Source: Tulasnella sp. 424 (Eukaryota; Basidiomycota; Agaricomycetes; Cantharellales; Tulasnellaceae). Taken from it: a DNA stretch of 64,000 nt. The notes under the pieces were generated by a model. It had not been told where the DNA came from. It ran no database searches and saw only the letters and a list, made by a program, of their open reading frames with translations. This document shows, one piece after another, positions 55,419 through 64,000 of the stretch; positions within the stretch are counted from its first letter, which is position 1, and the number at the start of each line of letters is the position of its first letter. The stretch is from the NCBI GenBank assembly GCA_019633425.1, contig WSUB01000005.1, forward strand, positions 186,001 through 250,000, in the 5' to 3' direction. The position numbers and the translations under genes are program-made.

Positions 55419-56675
55419 TTCGATTTGGAGGTAGAATTCTTAACAGTGCGCAAATAAAGCAATAGCATCGACTGCAAATTAAATGGTGTAGCAGTCTCGA
55501 TTATGACAATTACCAGCCAGCCGGGGGAGGGGGCTGAAGAGGGGTTGAAGGGAAGGTTGGGTGTGCCGCTTCAGCCCGTGACCTTGACCTCCTGCCCTTT
55601 TAAAGTAAACGATGAGGAAGAGGGAAATAGCAAGCTGTTCTAAAAAATCAAGATCGTTCGCCTTGTCACCGGAAGAACTTCTGTAGGGCTGGACCAGCAG
55701 CTTGCCTTGGACACGAGGTTTGTACCAGAATACCTTGCCAACCGATGACGGATCGGGCGCGACATGACGCGCGACATCCTACGTGGAATCCTGAAGATTA
55801 AGGAGAGGATGCACGCCAGCTTTACTAGGCAGTCCCCAAAGCTGGGTCGCCTCCTGCTGGAAAGTCGCGATGACTGCCATGTTAGCTGTCGGCAGGCTGC
55901 GCGGGCCGACAAAACGGCGACCACCACGCGCGTCTGTAAATTGCAATGGACCACATCTAGAAATTGAACCTCGAGGTCCACCGTATGAGATGACACATCG
56001 TCTAAGGCGTGTCCGCAGTCAGTATTAGGGTCTCCCTACCGTATTCGGACTGTTTGCAAACGAGAGGACAAAGTGAAAGTGGGTGAAGTGCTTCCCAGTG
56101 GCTAGTGCCTTGGGACAGTACTTGCTTCTAATTCAGACGAGCCAGACGGCCACCGAAGAAGGCAAACCACGGAGCCTTTCTCAGAAAGACACGACGATTA
56201 ACGGCCATTCTGAGCTACCCCCTTTGTGCAATCGGTTGAGAGAGGCATGGCATGGAAAGGAGAGTGCGCGGCTAGATCGTGACGGGGCCCTGGACCCAAC
56301 CTCCAAAGTGCACTCCGGTGGCATTCAACCCCACCTCTTTGCCTTCCAAAGAAGGATGAATCAGCTGACCGAGCACTGTACGCTTGCCGACTGAAGCCAC
56401 TCGTCTCCCAAGGTATTTGTTCACTTGTAGCGCAGAAAGCGGAGCGAACGTTCGCGAAGTCTCGCTCACGTAGATCACAGCAAAGGCTAAACAGCGAGTC
56501 AGGTCAAAACCAACATATTCTCGTAATGAAATGAAATGGAACAGTGAATCATAACGCTACGGAAATCAAAGCCGTCTTGCGGTTTCAATGGCGTCCGCAA
56601 AGCGATCGGACACATCCCATGTTCAAAACAACATAGAAAATTACAAAATAACGAGGATAATAACTAGGGACTTTT
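55419..56675. other. Upstream region of member 6 and 3' flank of member 7
   Basis: 55830-56040 is the repeated non-coding module; 56060-56670 matches the 3' flank of member 4 (43320-43970). No gene supported. Confidence 0.5.
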
Positions 56676-58260
56676 TCAGTCACCATGTGGCTGGCTAGAG
56701 GCCATCCTTGATAGACGAATAATAGGTCCTAGACGCCGCAGCCGAAATGCACGTTGCAAGACACCTTTTCTGGAGCGAGAGTCCTTTGGAGGGCTTCCAG
56801 CGGGAGGTGAAGTAGAGCATGCATCGCTCTGTGTACTACACGACTTGACTGAATTCCAACTTTGAGAGCTCATGGGACTGGTATTGGGTGGCCCGGATCG
56901 AGATTTGTTACTTTCTGGGTATCGCATAAGCTTGAGTAGAGTTTCAACGGGTTGAAGCCAGTGGTACTCCAATTCCGGAAATCGCTGGTCAATGGGGTTG
57001 CAGCGAGGAGTCATTGGAGGTTTGGGACTTGTAGTGGGTGAACTGGAGTCATGGATTGATGGATAGCTGTTGTTTTCGAGGCATTGCACGAGCTTGAGTA
57101 GAACGTCAACTAGAGGATGCCAGTGGTCCTCTAAATCCGGAAATTTTCTATCAATGGGGGTACAAGGAGGGGTCAGAGGAGGTTGAGGTTTTGCAGGGGA
57201 TGAACTGGAGCCAGGGGTGAGTCGATGGCCGTTATTTTCGAGCCACGGAACGAGCCTGAGTAGAGCGTCAGCGAGTGGACGCCTGCGGTCCTCCAAATCC
57301 GAAATTTGTGCATCGATAGTGGTACTAGGAGGGGTCATTGGAAGTTGAGATTTTTCAGGGGATGAACTAGAGCTATTGGTGGATTGACTGCTGTTATTCC
57401 CGAGTCGTCGCTCAAGCTGGAGTAGAGTGACGATGAGCAGAACAACAATGAGTAGAGCGATAACAATCAGAGACTGAAGGCACTCCACATCCGGAACTTG
57501 TGCGCCAATGGGGGGATAAGGGGTGGTCGTTGTAGGTTGGGCTTTTGCGAGGGATGAACGAGGGTTATGGAGTGATCGATCGATGTTTTTCTCGAGCCAT
57601 TTCAAAAGCTTGAGTAAAGCGCCAACGATCAGACGCCGGTGGTGCTCCAAATCCGAAGATTTAACATCAATGGTGGGGCGAGGAGGGGTCATGGAAAGGA
57701 GTTTTCCAGGGGATGAACTGGTGGCATTGGTGGATCGATGGGTGTTATTTTCGAGCCATCGCCCAAGCCTGATTCGAAGGGTACCCAGCCCACTGTCCTT
57801 GAATAGGCGCTGGAGGTACTCCAAATCCGGGAATTGTCGGTCAATGGAGGGACAAGGAGGGGTCATTGGAGGTTGGGGTTCCGCAGGGGATGAACCGGAG
57901 TCGACATCGGTAGATTGATGGCTGTTTTCTTCAAACCATCGTACAAGCGCGAGTAGAAGGTCAATGAGCTGAGGGTTGAGGAGTAGACGCCGGAGGTGCC
58001 CCAGATCCGGAAAGGGTGGGTCATTGGGGTTACGAGGAGGGGGCATTGGAGATCCGGGGCTTCTCGTGCATGAGCAGTTTGGTGAGCCACGGAGAGATTC
58101 ACAACCACTATTTGGCGATGCTCGAGTTTGCTGTTTCTTGACCATACCCTGACGGTGATTGTTCTTCAACTCTTTGTCAGGATAACTAAGAGTTATGATA
58201 GGCTTAAAATAATCATACCTCTTCCGGTTTGCTGAATGGCGGACATGAGGGTTTAGCCAT
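56676..58260 (-). CDS. Pro-rich family member 7: large repeat protein with replaced N-terminus
   Basis: Exons in gene order 58260-58219 and 58169-56676 give 511 residues. Exon 1 encodes only MAKPSCPPFSKPEE; the signature segment is missing, yet the promoter block (58349-58365) and a GTATGA donor remain. Exon 2 aligns with member 4 from NDHGQGIV/NNHRQGMV onward: Pro-rich linkers and Leu-rich helices, including the membrane-like IVIALLIVVLLIVTLLQL. It lacks an insertion of about 90 residues and the PPPAGSPT expansion of member 4, but has 11 extra codons near FPDLEDHWHPLVDVLLK. The tail is more basic (RAFRLRRLGPIIRLSR). All indels are whole codons, which supports a protein-coding history. The acceptor (CAAAGAG) is inferred from frame. 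Confidence 0.6.
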
Positions 58261-59029
58261 TTTGGGTTGGGGGTAAGGTGCTCAATAGCGTGAAAGAAAG
58301 GGGTAGTATCGATTGCAAAGTAAATGATTTAGAAGTCTCGTTTAAGATGATTACTGGCCAGCAGTGGATTGGCGTTGGGTCGTGGGTAGCTCTTCAGCTT
58401 GCAACCCGGTCTTTTTAAAGGCCAACGGCGCTAGACGAGAAAAGCAGCAGCCTAGCGGACTAAACCACTCAGATTAGTCGTGATGGTATAATCGTTGGAA
58501 TAGCTGGCACCGGGATCAGACTGCCGCTTCGGAGACAGATGGGCGAGTATGGGCATGAGGCTCGCGCGTTGGACACTGAAGGTCGATTGAACGAATGATA
58601 ACGATGCCTTCCTCCCCTGAGCGGTACGGCAAGAAGCAAGGGAAAGACATAGGCTAACTCTTTTTGGGCAATAATATCGGGTTGCTGGAATACGATCAGA
58701 AACGTCAGTCGTTGGCCAGCGGGCCAGATCCACGAAAACGCCAAAACGGCCCAAGATATTTGCACGCGGACTTCCCTTCATCGATCAATTATCTCCTCTA
58801 AGAGCAACCATTATACAGAGATTTCAACATCCTTGAGGCTAATCTGGAACGAAGGGAGAATGCCTAAAACGAACCCCCTGTTGGCAAGACGAAATATTTG
58901 CGAATAGCTCCAAATTTTTGGCTGTGATCGTCGTCGGATAAAGATGGTGTAGGGAGCCGGAGAGTCAATCTGTAAGGAAGAGGGGAGGGGATCAATGAGG
59001 CAGACTTTGATCCAGAGCGCTCGGGCTGA
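58261..59029. other. Upstream region of member 7; duplicated fragment
   Basis: 58430-58990 is paralogous to 39480-40080 (AAAAGCAGCAGCCTAGCGG in both). No gene. Confidence 0.5.
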
Positions 59030-60700
59030 AGATTGGATGGGTGGTCAGCTGAGTCATCAAACTCTACGTCTACCATTTTGAGACTTGACGAGACGCCAAG
59101 CTCATTCGAACCTGGCCTGCGTGCCTTTATCCGCAACACCAACCGCCCTAAACCGCCTCTACCGCCTTCAGTTACCCTCGATCACTAATTACAGAAACGA
59201 ATGCCGTGGTCGTGTCAGTCTCGGTCTATCCTGAATAGTAACCTATTACCCTACTAATCAACCTATTGCGCTTGCGCTACTTACTCTAGACCACAAGCGT
59301 ATCACTATCATCCCTCGCTGCGTGTACCTTAACATCAACGGGAAACGTATCAGCAGGACCTTTCAGCTTGGTCGACACGTCACAATCCATTAGCTAAGCT
59401 GGGGTTTGAGCAAAGTTGGACTTTCATGTGATAGTCCTTCTTCTCTTTTCTTTCTGGTGAGCCGTTCCACCTTCGATAGTCCCCCTTCCAGTCAACTCAA
59501 CGCTTCTCCCATCAACCTTTCACCACAGCCTACTTACTCCTCTACTATCACTATTCCCTCTTGGTCTAATGTTTATGGTTCACCCCGTAATTCAGCATTG
59601 TTCTGCCCACCTCCATTCCGCGCAGCAGGTGATTGGGATTTTGAAGGAGCCCGACCGTTGCGGAAGACCTTTCACAGCGATAGCGCGAAACTCTATCTCC
59701 CCCCAGAAAATGAACTCTGCTGACTCTTGTCGTATCTTTATGCGCGGAGAATGCCTTCTATCTTTTGCACATGACTAGTGGAGAGTGTTGGGGAGGAATT
59801 CGATACATGCGCTTTTGGCGCGTGAAGGCGGCCTTGCGTCCGCTTCCGGCACGTATGCTGGACCAGCCGATAGACATACGTATACGCCGCGTGCGTGCTG
59901 CGCGCGAACACCGTTCATTTATTCTCCCCAAAGGAAAATGAGAGGTGGCGCGTTTTTTTGTTTCCGGAGAGAGTACGTGACCGCGCTCCGTGCAGGCGGT
60001 GCGGCTGCAGAGAGGCCTTCCTCCAACCTTGCATCACATCCGAATCATCGACTGGTCTCTCCTGGGGAAGATCCACTTTGGGAACGATGAGCAATAAGTT
60101 TGATTCGGAGGCCAAGATAAAGCTTATCACTGGCCCCCTGCGTCATTTGCTGCGTCAGAGGGAGGCAAAGTTACCCTCTGGCCTTTAACCGCGCTACGTT
60201 TGGGGGGGGATTATGATAGTCAAGCGGATGCGGGGTTGTTATCGCATCAATACGTTCTGGACCGCTACAGTACAGTGCATGCGGAGAACGCAAGACTTTG
60301 ACGCACTTCGAGGCGGAAGTGGCCGACAACGACGGGCTGGATAGGACCGCTCGTTTATGGGTGGGAAGAGATTCGCCGACAGCTGTCTCACTCGCAGGGA
60401 CTTTCGCGCTCGCTTATTCCCATCCCTGGCGATTACTATGCGAACGAGTAATTCGACACGTCCCACTGCCACACATCTCAGCTTGATTGGCAAGCGGGGA
60501 GACGCTCATGCCGTACATTGGGAGAGAAGGTCCAGACGCCACGTTGCTCGGGAGGAGTCTCGCCTCTCGTGAGCTTTTTCGCGCCATAGCTCGCTACGAG
60601 AAGTCGTAGCTCTCGGACTTGAACGGGGATAATAATTTCATTGGGGGAAACAACAACACACACGTGCTAAACACTGAACATCAACCGCTCCGACGACGAA
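59030..60700. repeat. Segmental duplication, copy 2 of pair with 51900-53440
   Basis: Partner of 51900-53440, same orientation, about 7.1 kb away. Its right end marks the edge of the duplicated island about 400 bp before OLE1. It holds the ORF 59406-59723, the partner of 52379-52591. Confidence 0.85.
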
Positions 60701-61095
60701 AAACACTGCTAGACGAGCGCTACGAAGACGACGTAGAAGGCTGAACCACTTAAGCGATTTATGGGTTGAGTGTGAGCTCCAAGACGGGCAAAGGGAGAAG
60801 CCGGGCCGGAAATTGGACGTGGCGTCGTGCTCAGGGTCGTCATTTCTTCAATTCCCCACTGGCAAAAAATCTGTTGGGGATTGCCAAAGGGACCGCCCCT
60901 CCCCTCACATAAAACCATCCTCCCCGCCCTCTCCCGACTTACTCTTTGCGTTTCACCTGCCACCCTCTCATCCCCCTTCTCCTTGTTTCTCTCTTCTCTT
61001 CTCATCGTCGGTCGACATCAACTGTCGTTCACCACCCCTCTCCTTTCGACGACCACCACCCCCCTCCCCTAAAAAAAGCCCATCCCCTTTAGACG
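60701..61095 (+). promoter_or_regulatory. OLE1 promoter and leader
   Basis: From about 60890 the plus strand is strongly CT-rich down to the start codon, typical of highly expressed fungal genes. No clear TATA box. A minus-strand ORF here is only the complement of this tract. Confidence 0.5.
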
Positions 61096-62976
61096 ATGGC
61101 CACTCAACGACGCAAAGGCGGCGACGCCCAAAAGGATGCTGAACCCATTGACCTTCACATCCCCGACAACTATGTCCAGCACACTCTCGAGAAAACAAAA
61201 GCCCTTCCTGATATCACTTGGGGCAACCTCGTCTTCGAGTTGAACTGGACCAACGTCGTCATTCTCGGTATGACCACCGTGTTGGCGGTTTGGGCTCCCG
61301 TTACCACCAAGCTCCACTGGCAGACGGCTGTGTTCTCCGTCTTCTGGTACGTGGTCACGGCTCTCGGTATCACTGCTGGTAAGTGTCACTTTTACAAATT
61401 CATGACGCGCAAAAAAAAATATTCTTGGTTCCGTCTCACTTACGAAACATTTGTAATTTTTCATTTCATTTTTGACCATCAGGCTATCATCGTCTATGGG
61501 CTCATCGCTCTTACAACGCCACCAAGACGCTCGAGGTCGGATTGGCTTTGGCTGGTGCAGGCGCCGTCCAAGGTTCCATCAAGTGGTGGTCTCGCGGTCA
61601 TCGTGCTCACCATCGCTACACCGACACCGACCTCGACCCTTACTCGGCTCACAAGGGACTCTGGTGGTCTCACATGGGTTGGATGCTCGTCAAGCCCCGT
61701 CGCAAGCCCGGTGTCGCCGACATTAGCGACTTGAGCAAGAACAAGATCGTCCGATGGCAACACGACTACTACGTCTGGCTCTTGATCCTCATGAGCTACG
61801 TCATCCCGACTCTCATTCCTGGTCTGCTTTGGGGAGACTTCAAGGGCGGATTCTTCTATGCTGGTGCTATGCGCTCGGCTTTCGTCCACCATGTGAGTTT
61901 ACTTGGAGTGCACCGATGCACCGACCCTCGTCGGCTTGCCTGGACCATTTTGCTGATTAGTTCCTGTGCCTCTCTAGTCTACCTTCTGCGTCAACTCGCT
62001 CGCTCACTACCTCGGCGAAGCTCCCTTCGATGACAAGCACACTCCTCGCGACCACTTCGTCACTGCTCTCGTCACCATGGGTGAAGGTTACCACAACTTC
62101 CATCATCAATTCCCCATGGACTACCGCAACGCCATCAAGTGGTACCAATACGACCCTACCAAGTGGTTCATCGTTGCTATGCAGTGGATGGGTTTGGCTT
62201 ACCAGCTCAAGGCCTTCCCCGAAAACGAAGTCAAGAAGGGACAATTGACCATGGAATTGAAGAAGTTGAAGGCCAAGACCGACAACATTGAGTGGCCCGT
62301 CGACTCTAATGACCTCCCCGTCGTCAGCTGGGAATCTTGTACGTTTGATCAATGATTTTCAACCGAGCGTGTATGCTGATTACAATTCATCTCTTACAGT
62401 CCAAGAACAAGCCCAGACTCGTCCTTTGGTCCTCATCTCCGGCTTCATCCACGACGTCTCTGCTTTCATGGAGGAGCACCCTGGTGGCCGTCACTTGATC
62501 AAGAAGAACCTCGGCAGGGACGCTACGACTGCTTTCTTCGGTGGTGTCTACGATCACTCTAATGCCGCTCACAACGTACGTTCTTTCGCATACCTTTCTT
62601 GTTTACTTGTCCTTAACCTGGGTGTCTACTTTAGCTCTTGGCCATGATGCGCGTCGGTGTCCTCCACGGCGGTCTCGAACTCGAAGCCGACAAGCTCCGC
62701 GCCATCCCTCCTTCCCAACGCCTCCAAATCGTCGAAGCCTACTCGTGCGACGCCATCATCCCCGTCACGTCCACTTACACAGGCCCCAAGAGCCATTTCG
62801 CCGCTACCCCCGCCCTCTCTGTGTCCTCTTCCCCTCTTGACTCCCCCGTCTCCTCTGCTCGCTCTTCTCCCCCGCCTCAGACCCCACCGATGCTTGCTTC
62901 CCCAAGCAGGCCAGCGGCGGTTTCTAGCAAGAGCACTGATGACATTGAGGTGTTGAAGTTGGATGCTTCCTCGTAG
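61096..62976 (+). CDS. OLE1: Stearoyl-CoA (delta-9) desaturase with C-terminal cytochrome b5
   Basis: ER membrane enzyme that introduces the first double bond in palmitoyl- and stearoyl-CoA. Five exons, 61096-61378, 61483-61892, 61978-62338, 62400-62575 and 62635-62976, give 1572 nt or 523 residues, close to yeast Ole1. All three histidine boxes of the di-iron site are present: HRLWAH (97-102), HRAHH (134-138) and HNFHH (270-274), among hydrophobic spans. The fused cytochrome b5 domain has the haem motif HPGG (378-381) and the second haem histidine in YDHSNAAHN. A Ser/Pro-rich tail of about 60 residues follows. The start is the first ATG after the CT-rich leader; the next residues are the usual charged N-terminus. 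Confidence 0.95.
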
Positions 62977-63211
62977 AAGCTATAAGGTCAACAACATAGT
63001 AAAATTGGTTTTTGGCTTTTTGTAGTAGAGACGGTAGGGTGTTTATATACGGTTCTTGTTCACCCCCTTCATTCTTTGGGCTATTATTGTAGATCGCTAC
63101 CTCCCCCCATCCACCACGCCTTTTTGTGCGCACTATTAAAGTATATACAGCGTCACGACACATTACGATGTCCATAGAGTTAATATATTGTACAACAACA
63201 CTAAAACCGAG
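62977..63211. other. Convergent 3' intergenic region
   Basis: Short gap between the stop of OLE1 and the stop of the minus-strand gene; AT-rich 3'UTR sequence. Confidence 0.5.
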
Positions 63212-64000
63212 CTATTCTTTGGCCACATAATCCGCTCCAAGCTGAAAGTCCCGGAGGTAGGGACTATTCTGCCTGAGGTGTGGCGTGATCCGTTCGAGGC
63301 GGTTTGGGCGAGGACAAGGGCTGAGACTGAGTTGTCTGAGGGAGGGGAACGACGACCTCGCGATCATTGCAAGCACTTCTCCTGACACACCGGCATCACC
63401 GGTATAATGAAACTTCTCCAATTTCGGAAACACCGATACTTGGTCTTCCAGCCAGGCGGTTTCGTATCCAACTGCAAAGCCCTGCGTCTCCCTGAACCAA
63501 ATCTCGACGAGATTCGAGCAGTTGGGCAGATCCCTCCACCAACCGTGATGGGTGGAAGACGTGTGGCAGTACAACACCCGCAATTGAGTAAATGGCGAAA
63601 CCTTGGGGAGGCTCCGCGTGAACGGGTAGTCCACAGAAATCTCCTCCACTTCCGGCCAAGGCTGGGCCAACGATCCAGCTTGCCAGTCGAGGTTTCTCCG
63701 CCCTGGAAGTTCCATGGTTCGGCGCATCAAGATCGACTTTATTGGTGCACCCGAACACACGGTCGAGACGGTACGGAAATCGGTATCCCGCATTTGGATG
63801 ATGAGCTTCCGAACGTTTCGGAAGGGGACGTCGTCGAGGTGTTGGCCTTGACAGTCGTTGAAATACGCAACGGCTGCTGGAAGAAGAATCAAGTTGGGCT
63901 TGAGACTCGTTACTTTGTTGGATACGGATATGAATTTATTCCAGGTGGCATCGTCGACATTCCAGGAGGGTACCTGGAGCCGATAGAGAGAAGGTCCCCG
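63212..64000 (-). CDS. F-box/LRR-like protein, C-terminal part (runs off the window)
   Basis: One open frame from the window edge to a stop at 63212, 262 residues, no intron needed. It shows irregular leucine-rich repeats: VRKLIIQMRDTDF, PWPEVEEISVDYPF, FTQLRVLYCHTSS, CSNLVEIWF, FPKLEKFHYTGD and FPSLRQLSLSPCP. This pattern is typical of the many basidiomycete F-box proteins, which recruit substrates to SCF ubiquitin ligases. The F-box itself would be beyond the edge, so the assignment rests on the repeat style only. Frame is open through position 64000. Confidence 0.6.
   Translation of the reverse strand, partial: RGPSLYRLQVPSWNVDDATWNKFISVSNKVTSLKPNLILLPAAVAYFNDCQGQHLDDVPFRNVRKLIIQMRDTDFRTVSTVCSGAPIKSILMRRTMELPGRRNLDWQAGSLAQPWPEVEEISVDYPFTRSLPKVSPFTQLRVLYCHTSSTHHGWWRDLPNCSNLVEIWFRETQGFAVGYETAWLEDQVSVFPKLEKFHYTGDAGVSGEVLAMIARSSFPSLRQLSLSPCPRPNRLERITPHLRQNSPYLRDFQLGADYVAKE

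Overview
The window is nuclear DNA of a filamentous fungus, almost certainly a basidiomycete (probably Agaricomycotina). Housekeeping genes are cut by many short introns of about 40-80 nt with GT-AG or GC-AG ends, and intergenic gaps between them are small. It also carries a WW-domain multi-pass membrane protein and an F-box/LRR-like protein of kinds common in mushroom-forming fungi. Every gene model here was spliced by eye from reading-frame continuity; no transcript evidence was available.

Left arm (1-18.2 kb): conserved core genes. It opens with a tandem triplication of eIF3g (TIF35): the 3' part of copy 1, an intact copy 2, and copy 3 with a lost splice donor. Then follow a ~1000-aa two-RRM protein, TFIIA gamma (TOA2), ribosomal protein eL20 (RPL20), a UBL3/MUB-like ubiquitin-fold protein with a CAAX box, the COP9 signalosome metalloprotease CSN5, and a SET-domain lysine methyltransferase. 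TOA2/RPL20 and CSN5/SET are divergent pairs.

Middle (about 19.9-60.7 kb): an accessory island of roughly 41 kb made almost entirely of segmental duplications. Block A (about 20.1-27.06 kb) is repeated in direct orientation as block B (about 27.63-33.0 kb). Together they hold a WW-domain membrane gene and its decayed copy, small lineage-specific ORFs conserved between the blocks, an 18-bp-repeat ORF and a non-LTR retroelement remnant. The rest (34.8-58.3 kb) carries seven minus-strand copies of an unrecognised gene family. Each has a shared upstream block 80-90 nt before the start codon, and most share a first exon ending in a Pro-rich signature (SPPTSPFNPxFEPIPEGK) followed by a phase-1 intron. 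Two members also carry about 55-aa leucine-rich/Pro-rich repeats. Two foldback elements with long inverted arms lie here; one has a 9-bp target duplication and an empty site in a paralogous segment of this same window.

Right arm (60.7-64 kb): back to core genes, with a stearoyl-CoA (delta-9) desaturase fused to cytochrome b5 (OLE1) and the C-terminal part of an F-box/LRR-like gene running off the end. The island therefore looks like a duplication-driven expansion between conserved genes, and its unnamed gene family is the best candidate for undescribed biology.
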